Positions 54,689 to 60,968 of a DNA stretch of 60,968 nucleotides are shown here, piece by piece (position 1 is the stretch's first letter; each line of letters starts with the position of its first letter). Origin of the DNA: Magnetococcales bacterium (GTDB lineage: Bacteria; Pseudomonadota; Magnetococcia; Magnetococcales; UBA8363); NCBI GenBank assembly GCA_015660855.1, contig JACSDG010000045.1, positions 1 to 60,968 of the forward strand, written 5' to 3'. The position numbers and the translations under genes are program-made. The notes under the pieces are model-generated. The model was not told the DNA's origin. It saw only the letters and a program-made list of their open reading frames with translations, and ran no database searches.

Positions 54689-56552
54689 CCTGACAGGTCA
54701 ACGCGAACCGGATCGTTCTGTTTTGGCCCGTATGAACCAAAGTCAACGGCATCGTGGACCCGATGCCGAGGGTATCCATATTGCCCCGGGGATCGGCCTT
54801 GGCCATCGGCGTCTTTCCATCATCGATCTGGAAGGGGGGAGACAACCCCTTTTTAACGAGGATGGACAGATTGCGGTGGTTTTTAATGGTGAAATCTATA
54901 ATTTCCAGGCCCTGGCCAAAGAATTGACCGCGTTGGGACATCGATTCAACAGTCGCTCCGACACGGAAATCCTGGTCCACGGCTGGGAGGCTTGGGGACC
55001 GGGGTTGACGGAACGCTTACAGGGCATGTTTGCCTTTGCCATTCACGACAATATTAAAAAAAACCTGTTTTTGGCACGCGATCCTCTGGGGATCAAACCC
55101 CTGCACTATGCCATCCTCAAAGATGGCTGGTTGGCATTCGCCTCGGAACTGAAAGGAATAACCACACATCCCAGGTTTGAGCGCATCCTGGATCCCCAGG
55201 CGGTTGAATGTTATTTCGCCTTGGGTTATGTCCCTGACCCCCTGACCCTTTTCGCCGGTGCCCACAAACTGCCGCCGGGGCACCGGCTGGAAATCAAAAC
55301 GGGCCAACCCCTGCGAGCACCCGAATGCTACTGGGATCTGGCCTTTGAACCCTGCCACCGTCTCGGCCGCCAGGAGGCACGGGAAGAATTGCTTCTACGT
55401 TTGCGGCAGTCGGTACAAAGCCATATGGTGGCGGATGTGGAACTGGCCGCCTTTTTGTCTGGGGGTGTCGATTCCAGTGCCATTGCCGTTCTCATGGCCC
55501 AATCCCAGGCGGCTCCGGTCACCGCCTGTACCGTTTCTTTTGCCGATCCCGCTTTTGATGAAACCCGTTGGGCCACCCAGGTGGCCCAACGTCATGGACT
55601 CACCCATGTGGTGGAGCAGGCCGAGCCGCATCATTTTCATCTTATGGATCGTCTGGCCTACCACCATGATGAACCGTTTGCCGACCATTCATCCCTGCCT
55701 ACCTGGATGGTCTGCGCCATGGCAAGAAAGCGAGTCAAGGTGGTTTTGTCGGGTGATGGGGGGGATGAATCCCTGGCGGGTTATGAGCGGTATCGTTTTG
55801 TCCTGGCCGAAGAAAAAATTAAATCTTTTCTTCCGCAGGGTTTACGGCGGATGATCTTTGGTCCTTTGGGCTGGTTTTATCCCAAAGGGGACCGTCTCCC
55901 GCGTTTTTTGCGGGCCAAATCAACCTTGCAATCTTTGGCCAAGGACAGCATTGACGGCTATTTCCAGGCCGTTGCCATCATGCCATGGGAATTGCGAAAG
56001 CGGCTGTATTCCCAGACCTTGCGGACTTCCCTCCAGGGATACCGGGCCGAGGAGGTATTTCGGCAACTGGCCCCTCGCGCCCCCGACCATCCTTTGGCCA
56101 GGATGCAATATTTGGATTTTAAAACTTTTCTGGCGGGACGGGTTCTTACCAAGGTGGATCGTGCCAGTATGGCCCATGGGTTGGAGGTGCGGGTACCCTT
56201 GTTGGATCATGAACTGGTGCAGTGGATGGTCAAGCTGCCTGCGGATTTTAAAATTTTCCACGGTCAGGGAAAAGCTTTGTTCAAGGAGGGGTTGGTTGAT
56301 CTTTTGGGACCGGAGTTATTGAACCGTCCCAAGATGGGTTTCGTCGCCCCTATTGCCCAATGGTTGCGTCAACCTTTGGCAGGGCGTCTTCGGGAACTTG
56401 CGATGGAGCCACGTCTTGTTACTTTGGGGGGGATGGATCGAAAGTTTCTTGAATGGATGATTGGCGAGCATCTTCGGGGAAGGCGAAACTTTAGTCAACC
56501 CCTGTGGGCTGTTATGCAGTTTGATGCCTGTTTAAAAAATGCCTTCCCCTGA
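54663..56552 (+). CDS. Asparagine-synthetase-like amidotransferase
   Basis: 629 residues. Must start at ATG 54663 because the next codon is Cys (MCGIVGLFD), the glutaminase nucleophile. The Ntn glutaminase domain has RHRGPDAEG, VFNGEIYNF and SDTEILVHGWE. The synthetase domain has the ATP motif AAFLSGGVDSSA. The family fits the exosortase/XrtA-associated amidotransferase 1 (TIGR03108-like) or a lasso-cyclase-like AsnB. Predicted role: amide or isopeptide bond formation on a capsule, peptide or protein. It overlaps the nucleotidyltransferase gene. The stop at 56552 is followed by repeats. Confidence 0.93.
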   Translation: MCGIVGLFDLTGQREPDRSVLARMNQSQRHRGPDAEGIHIAPGIGLGHRRLSIIDLEGGRQPLFNEDGQIAVVFNGEIYNFQALAKELTALGHRFNSRSDTEILVHGWEAWGPGLTERLQGMFAFAIHDNIKKNLFLARDPLGIKPLHYAILKDGWLAFASELKGITTHPRFERILDPQAVECYFALGYVPDPLTLFAGAHKLPPGHRLEIKTGQPLRAPECYWDLAFEPCHRLGRQEAREELLLRLRQSVQSHMVADVELAAFLSGGVDSSAIAVLMAQSQAAPVTACTVSFADPAFDETRWATQVAQRHGLTHVVEQAEPHHFHLMDRLAYHHDEPFADHSSLPTWMVCAMARKRVKVVLSGDGGDESLAGYERYRFVLAEEKIKSFLPQGLRRMIFGPLGWFYPKGDRLPRFLRAKSTLQSLAKDSIDGYFQAVAIMPWELRKRLYSQTLRTSLQGYRAEEVFRQLAPRAPDHPLARMQYLDFKTFLAGRVLTKVDRASMAHGLEVRVPLLDHELVQWMVKLPADFKIFHGQGKALFKEGLVDLLGPELLNRPKMGFVAPIAQWLRQPLAGRLRELAMEPRLVTLGGMDRKFLEWMIGEHLRGRRNFSQPLWAVMQFDACLKNAFP

Positions 56553-56574
56553 TTTTTTTGTGCACGAGGGGGCG

Positions 56575-56815
56575 GCAATTTTTCGGGAAAATTATTGCGG
56601 GGGTCCGGGGGGGATCATCCCCCCCGGTGGGGGTTTGGGGGCAAAGCCCCCAAGGTTTTGTCTTTGAATTTAAACAAAAAGCTTCATTGCTTAAGGGGGT
56701 TTGGGGGCGCAGCCCCCAAGGTTTTGGTTTTTGCCCGCAGGGCATCATGTTCTTTTTGTTTAAAATCAAAACCCTGGGGAAAGAATTCCCCAGACCCCTT
56801 CTTTTTTTTAATAGT
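56575..56815. repeat. Dispersed repeat block, two tandem copies
   Basis: 'ttgcgggggtccgggggggatcatccccccggtgggggtttgggggcaaagcccccaagg' is followed by 'aagggggtttgggggcgcagcccccaaggtttt' and 'gcccgcagggcatcatgttc', then 'ttaaaatcaaaaccctggggaaagaattcccca'. These are the full family plus a second partial copy. They fill the gap between the amidotransferase gene and the convergent PstS-like gene. Confidence 0.85.
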
Positions 56816-56854
56816 TTTTCGGCTTCCACGCGCAATCCGTGGCCGAAATGAGGA

Positions 56855-57793
56855 TCAAGGCTTATCGGTTGCCGGTGAGGCGGGAGTGGTGTGGTTATCC
56901 GCAAGGGCAATGAAACCCGATTTGCGTAAAATTTCCTGACCATGGCCTCCCATCACCCATTCGACAAAGGGCCGAACCAGGGGCGCGTGGTTGTCGAGGG
57001 TGTAGAAGAACAAAGGTCGCGCCAAAGGATAAAGTCCCTTGAGGGTGAAATGGGTCGTGGGAGGGACACATGCGGTCCCTTTGGCATCGTCGCGGGCGAT
57101 ACACAATGTTTTAACATCATTGGTGACCGTGGCCATGCTGGTGAAGGCGATGGCGCAGGGGGACATGGCAACCCTTTCCATCAATCTGCTGGCCTCGCGG
57201 ATGGTAATCAGAGCCGGGTGGAAATGGATATGTTCCTCGAAGACGGTTTCGCGAAAGTAGACATAGTCGCCGGAACTGTTTTTTCGCGACATTCGCAGAA
57301 TGGTATTGTCTGGGCAACCGGGAACTTCAACGCCAAGGTCAGTCCATGAGGAAAACCCATCAGCCTTGCCAAAGATGCGTGCCAGTTGCTTCATGGAGAT
57401 GCCATTGATGGGATTGGCCTTATTGACGGTGATGGACAGGGCGTCCTGACCGATGACGTGGGTTTTTGGCAGGGCACCGGAACGCTGCGAAATCAAACGA
57501 TTCTCCCTCTCCCTCAGAGGGCGGGTTGTCACGGCAATATCCACATGACCGTTGATCATGGCAGCGATGCCGTTGCCCGACCCTCCCCCATGCACCTCGA
57601 AAAAAACTCCGGGATTGTTGGTCTGATAGGTTTTTGTCCAGGCCTGCACGACCTCGATCATGGCATTGGATCCCTTGATGTGGATCCGGTTGATGCCACC
57701 CTGTCCCCCCTGGGCGTGGTTGGAGAAAAAAACCAGAATCAGGCTTGCGACCACAAAGTTTACGTATCGGAAAAACAAAGTTTGCGTAACCAT
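56855..57793 (-). CDS. PstS-like phosphate-binding protein
   Basis: About 312 residues from ATG 57793. A signal peptide is at the N-terminus (FVVASLILVFFSNHAQGG). The PBP2 fold has IKGSNAMIEVVQAWTKTYQ, VHGGGSGNGIAAMINGHVDIAV (phosphate loop and GSGxGI motif), DALSITVNKANPI and ARIFGKADGFSSWTDLG. This is the phosphate ABC binding protein branch, though such proteins also act in sensing. The open frame up to 57964 reads through a dispersed repeat (WGLRPQTPTGGDDPP), so I reject that N-terminus. No pst permease or phoU is adjacent. Confidence 0.85.
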   Translation of the reverse strand: MVTQTLFFRYVNFVVASLILVFFSNHAQGGQGGINRIHIKGSNAMIEVVQAWTKTYQTNNPGVFFEVHGGGSGNGIAAMINGHVDIAVTTRPLRERENRLISQRSGALPKTHVIGQDALSITVNKANPINGISMKQLARIFGKADGFSSWTDLGVEVPGCPDNTILRMSRKNSSGDYVYFRETVFEEHIHFHPALITIREASRLMERVAMSPCAIAFTSMATVTNDVKTLCIARDDAKGTACVPPTTHFTLKGLYPLARPLFFYTLDNHAPLVRPFVEWVMGGHGQEILRKSGFIALADNHTTPASPATDKP

Positions 57794-57814
57794 TCCGTCC
57801 CCCCCTCTTTCTTG

Positions 57815-57925
57815 AAGGTTGAAACTATTGCGGGGGTTAAGGGGGGGATCATCCCCCCCGGTGGGGGTTTGGGGGCGAAGCCCCCAAGGTTTTGTTTTCT
57901 GCCCGAAGGGTATGATGTCCAAGGG
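57815..57925. repeat. Dispersed repeat upstream of PstS-like gene
   Basis: 'aaggttgaaactattgcgggggttaagggggggatcatccccccggtgggggtttgggggcgaagcccccaaggtttt' then 'gcccgaagggtatgatg'. Most complete single copy in the window. Confidence 0.85.
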
Positions 57926-57979
57926 GACAGGGAAACCTGGCCGCAGCCGTTTTAAATTGAGCACGTAGGTGAACCCATT

Positions 57980-60196
57980 CTAAGGAGACACCGATTCCAT
58001 GACATCGGTTTCAAGGCGGCAGCGAAGGTTGAGGGCAGCGGAATCCGCCAAGTCTTCGTCGAAGGATTGACTGATGATGAAAATTTGTCGGATGGAATCG
58101 CTGATGTTTCCCAGTGCCTGGAAGGATTCCCGGAACCGGTCGTGGTCATAGTGGGCGAAAGGCTCATCCAATATCATAAACTGGGCTTGGGTTTGGGCAC
58201 GGGCCGTCAAAGCCTGGGCCAGGGCCATGCGCAACGCCAGCATCAATTGTCGCCGAAGACCACGGGAGGTCTCGGACAGATCGACAAAATCATTTTTGAC
58301 TGGAGAGAAGGCGGACAGGTTTAAATTTTCATCGACACGCAGATGCTGGTAGCGTCCACGGGTGAAAAGAGGGGCTGTTTTGGCGATCAGGCGTCTGAGA
58401 TCATAGCTGAAGCCGAGGGCGATTTCCTGGGTGGCTCCCTGGATCAACTGGTGCGCCAGAGCACGGACATCAATACCATGTGCGGTCTGGGTTCGGTTGT
58501 CTGTGAGGGTTTGACTGCGGGTGCGCAAGGTTTTGTCGCGGTTTTGTCGCTCCTGCTCGTTTTGAATTTCTTGTTGCAGTCCCGCTATCTCTGCGGAAAG
58601 GGTAGTGATCTGCTCGTTGATGTGACGCAATTCCTGGTCAGACTTTTGAATCACGGATTCCAATTGCCGTTTCATCTGTCCAAAATCATCGTTCCAACGG
58701 ACGAGAAGGGCGGACAATTGCGTTTCATCGACGAGGCTGCGGCCTTGAGATTGTTGCCATTGTTGCAGGTTTTCACTCCACGGTACCTGTTCGCCCAGGC
58801 TCGACAGGCGGGCGATCTGCTGGCACAGGGGCAACTGTGCGGTTTCGTCGATGATGGCGACAATTTTCTTTTCCGCTTCGGCACGGGTTTGCAGGCTTTG
58901 GCGGGTTTGTTTGTTTTGGGATTTCCGGGAGGCATTTTTGATGATTTTTCCCAGGCTGAGAACGGAAATCAACAGCAACAATCCCCCTGCCCCCATGGCG
59001 GCGAGTAGATGGATGGGTTGAAGATTCGGGATGGTTTGGGCCAGGGTGGTGGAAAGCAGGATGACGCGCGGATCCTGGGGGAAAAAGTTCAGGCCCAGGG
59101 CACCACCACCGATAAGCAGGCCAAAAATTAAAAAGAGCAGGAAATAAAAGGTACTGCGACTGCGGGAGATTTCCGCGTCCGCATCGGCGAGGGTTTGCAT
59201 CTCTCCGGCGAAAGTTTGGGGGTCGGTGGCGGAAAGCCAGTGGGAGCGGCTTTTTCCATCCTGAACGGTTTTATCGACGATGGTTTTGAAAGATTGAAGG
59301 CTCTCAAGGGTGTGCTGGGCTTCTCCCTGGAGTTTGGCGATCTGGGCCGAGGCTTCACCAGGGTTTAAGGATGACAGGGCGGACAGTGCTGTTCGCAGGT
59401 TGGTCAGATTTTGACTCCACAGCGCAAGCGTGGTCTGTTTGCCTTTTTGAATGGTCTCGGTCAGGGCAGCGAAGGCGACTTTTGATTTGACACCGAGGGT
59501 GTCGATTCGCAGGGTGAGGTCTTGGCTTTTGGCCTCCAGCGAACTTTTTTGTTCTGCGTGTCGGTTGAATTTTTGTTGCATTTCGCCCAGCACCCCAGGT
59601 TGCAGGTTCAGGGCGGTCAATTCCTGGTTGATGTTGGTCAGTTCGGTCGCGATTCGGTTGACTTGATCCCGACCGGATTGAATTTCCGCATCCATTTGCG
59701 ATGCCAGTATTTCCAAATCCTCGACCCCGGCGACCATGCGGACAATGGCCTCGGGATCTTCCCCTTCCGGGGAGGTTTGGGAAAGATAGATGGTTTCGAT
59801 AAAATGGTGGAATTCCATCCCGGCTGCCTGGGTGACGGCCAAGTTGACTTGGTCTTCCCCCGTAGCCATGGCATCATCAGCCCCTTGGGTCTTGAGTTGG
59901 GCCTGAGGGGGTTCCTGGCGGCTGAAATGGCGGTAGACGGAGAGTTCCTGGCCGTTCGTGTCGGTAAAATCAAGGGAAATCCAGCCTCTGGCACTGCCCC
60001 AGCGTATGGCTTTTTCGGTTTGGTCATGGTCAAGGTTGGCGGTACGCCCGAAGAGGCCCAGGCAGATGGTTTCGATGATGGCCGTTTTTCCCGACTCGTT
60101 ATCGCCGCTGATCACAATGTTTCCCTGCGGCGGAAACGTAAGGTCCAGGCGGGAGAATTTCAGGATATTTTCGGACTGAAGGCGACGGATGATCAT
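57980..60196 (-). CDS. YhaN/SbcC-like coiled-coil ATPase
   Basis: 738 residues. Walker A GDNESGKTA (about 31-39) at the start of an SMC/Rad50-type ATPase, long coiled coils, two close TM segments in the middle (LLFLIFGLLIGGGALG and LLAAMGAGGLLLLISVLSL, about 350-430), then the signature DLSETSRGLRRQLML and Walker B MILDEPFAHYD near the C-terminus. The TM pair and short length match the YhaN branch, usually partnered with the YhaO metallophosphoesterase. Its ATGA overlaps the stop of a 63-residue upstream ORF. No Mre11-like nuclease was found in this window. Confidence 0.85.
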   Translation of the reverse strand: MIIRRLQSENILKFSRLDLTFPPQGNIVISGDNESGKTAIIETICLGLFGRTANLDHDQTEKAIRWGSARGWISLDFTDTNGQELSVYRHFSRQEPPQAQLKTQGADDAMATGEDQVNLAVTQAAGMEFHHFIETIYLSQTSPEGEDPEAIVRMVAGVEDLEILASQMDAEIQSGRDQVNRIATELTNINQELTALNLQPGVLGEMQQKFNRHAEQKSSLEAKSQDLTLRIDTLGVKSKVAFAALTETIQKGKQTTLALWSQNLTNLRTALSALSSLNPGEASAQIAKLQGEAQHTLESLQSFKTIVDKTVQDGKSRSHWLSATDPQTFAGEMQTLADADAEISRSRSTFYFLLFLIFGLLIGGGALGLNFFPQDPRVILLSTTLAQTIPNLQPIHLLAAMGAGGLLLLISVLSLGKIIKNASRKSQNKQTRQSLQTRAEAEKKIVAIIDETAQLPLCQQIARLSSLGEQVPWSENLQQWQQSQGRSLVDETQLSALLVRWNDDFGQMKRQLESVIQKSDQELRHINEQITTLSAEIAGLQQEIQNEQERQNRDKTLRTRSQTLTDNRTQTAHGIDVRALAHQLIQGATQEIALGFSYDLRRLIAKTAPLFTRGRYQHLRVDENLNLSAFSPVKNDFVDLSETSRGLRRQLMLALRMALAQALTARAQTQAQFMILDEPFAHYDHDRFRESFQALGNISDSIRQIFIISQSFDEDLADSAALNLRCRLETDVMESVSP

Positions 60197-60384
60197 GGCA
60201 GTTTCTCCCCTGAACCGAGGCGGGTGAGGACGAGGGATCGGGCCTTTTCAAACAGGTCGGCGTTGAACGCGGTATCCATGGCTTCAAGGCGTCGGCGTTC
60301 ACGCTCGCAATAGGCCTCGAAAGCGGTGCTTGGCGTTTGGAATCGAAAATTTCGATCGGCTTGGGAAGATGGGTTCTCGTCCAT
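60193..60384 (-). CDS. Small ORF coupled to the YhaN-like ATPase
   Basis: 63 residues from ATG 60384; 'ggtgga' about 10 bases upstream could be a ribosome site. Charged helical end: FEAYCERERRRLEAMDTAFN ...FEKARSLVLTRLGSGEKLP. Its TGA overlaps the ATPase's ATG, evidence for coupled translation. The open frame continues upstream without a start to 60516, so it could also be the 3' end of a partner gene (possibly the missing nuclease) whose front is lost. No family recognised. Confidence 0.5.
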   Translation of the reverse strand: MDENPSSQADRNFRFQTPSTAFEAYCERERRRLEAMDTAFNADLFEKARSLVLTRLGSGEKLP

Positions 60385-60636
60385 AGGGGCATTCCACCAC
60401 GAATGTTTGACCCGCCAGGATGGGGGTCGGGAAAATTTTTCCGGTTTGCGTGTCCACCGGGGCCAAGGGTCGGCACAAAAAATCGCCGACCGGCTTTCTT
60501 TGTTACCACAGTGTACTCAAGCTTGATCCAGGTAAACAGGAATAACATTGCCAAAGCTTAAAAAAACAGGTCCACACCTTGACAAGTCGGGGGCGGAGTC
60601 CGGGAGGTCATTGGAGGGGTTGTTGTCGGTCCGCCA
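60385..60636. other. Gap with open frame but no recognised gene
   Basis: The minus-strand frame of the small ORF stays open from 60385 back to about 60516 with no start codon. The rest up to 60636 shows no convincing gene, hairpin or repeat. Confidence 0.4.
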
Positions 60637-60860
60637 TCAGATGAACCGGGGCGTAACCACTTCCATTTTCACGAAGAGCACCCCTTTGCCCCCGTGGGAG
60701 GTGATGGGTTTGAACACCCAGTGTCGCCGGTTCTGCCACAGAGTGGCTAAATCCAGGTCATCCATGGTTCGGGTCAGGGGCGTGATGGCCAGAAGTAAAG
60801 GTGAAGGCATGCGGCAGTTGACCTCAGGATTAATAATGGCTAGGCCGCATGGTTTTTCCA
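60637..60860 (-). pseudogene. Fragment resembling an ATP-grasp domain
   Basis: The minus-strand frame reads AIINPEVNCRMPS then LWQNRRHWVFKPITSHGGKGVLF and stops at 60637-60639. The WVFKP..SHGGKGV string resembles the lysine/glycine loop of ATP-grasp ligases. There is no start codon; the frame simply continues into the terminal repeat, and it ends just after the loop, so the rest of the gene is missing. Likely a remnant bounded by the repeat. Assignment by eye. Confidence 0.4.
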
Positions 60861-60871
60861 GGCTCCTTGCT

Positions 60872-60968
60872 GAACATGATGCCCTTCGGGCAAAAAAACA
60901 AAATCAAAACCCTGGGGCTGCGCCCCTAGACCCCCCTTGGGGGGCAGTAAAATCAAAATCAAAGTCAA
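60872..60968. repeat. Dispersed repeat, right window end
   Basis: Reverse complement of the repeat at positions 3-99, with only a few differences (ggggga/gggggg; cgcagggc/cgaagggc). Confidence 0.9.

Noticed and set aside
48492-56552. Complete exosortase/PEP-CTERM system
   Set aside because: Glycosyltransferase and amidotransferase resemble such systems, but no exosortase and no PEP-CTERM tail are in the window.
56575-57925. G/C-rich palindromes as tRNA or rRNA genes
   Set aside because: No cloverleaf arms, no TTCGA loop and no CCA end; they match the dispersed repeat family.
57794-57964. Longer N-terminus of the PstS-like protein
   Set aside because: The extra codons translate a dispersed repeat (WGLRPQTPTGG) and precede the real signal peptide.

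Overview
The window is a 61 kb chromosomal segment of a Gram-negative bacterium, most likely a proteobacterium. It carries a secretin with a lipoprotein signal, Hfq-HflX, a CheA/CheY chemotaxis set, and GroES-GroEL under a CIRCE operator. The mix of alphaproteobacterial-type heat-shock control, a giant FecR/cadherin-like surface protein and a dense family of G/C-rich dispersed repeats made me think of a deep-branching (Magnetococcales-like) lineage. That placement is a guess; no rRNA, tRNA or CRISPR array was seen. Both ends of the window are the same ~97 bp repeat in opposite orientation, so the contig probably stopped at repeats.

Layout. 0.2-2.7 kb: a clpB gene broken by a small internal deletion. 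2.8-11.1 kb (mostly minus strand): class II Fic protein, M24 peptidase-elbB pair, groES-groEL with CIRCE, hfq-hflX, a LysR regulator. 11.3-18.4 kb (plus): HAD hydrolase, a thiE remnant, then a STAS protein-cheY-cheA-chemoreceptor-like operon. 18.5-32.9 kb (minus): nine tightly packed genes in one direction, encoding an amidinotransferase, an ATP-grasp protein, a ParA-type ATPase, an HD-domain protein, a NACHT-pentapeptide-WD40 NTPase, a protein with a degenerate P-loop, a P-loop ATPase, an alpha/alpha-toroid protein and a radical SAM protein. I do not recognise this set as a known system; it is the main candidate for something new. 33.4-46.2 kb (plus): an MshL-type secretin fused to a SPOR domain, then a 3324-residue FecR plus cadherin-like repeat protein. 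46.3-48.2 kb: a dinD-like gene and a PIN-toxin/antitoxin pair, each bounded by repeats or duplicated sequence. 48.5-56.6 kb (plus): glycosyltransferase, Tat-signal cysteine protein, PqqD-like protein, HPr-kinase-like kinase, TPR-sulfotransferase, nucleotidyltransferase and asparagine-synthetase-like amidotransferase. This parts list overlaps exosortase/HPr-rel-A type loci and lasso-peptide tailoring clusters. 56.9-60.9 kb (minus): phosphate-type binding protein, a YhaN/SbcC-like ATPase with a small coupled upstream ORF, and an ATP-grasp gene scrap.

How parts work together. Nearly all genes in the nine-gene cluster are within about 35 bp of each other or overlap, so it reads as one transcription unit. 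It combines small-molecule or peptide-modifying enzymes with signalling ATPases, a pattern seen in regulated biological-conflict systems. The 50-56 kb genes are linked by ATGA/GTGA overlaps, except where a ~315 bp near-palindromic element sits between the sulfotransferase and nucleotidyltransferase genes. Repeat elements repeatedly mark the edges of accessory genes and gene remnants, suggesting that they are where this genome gains and loses DNA.
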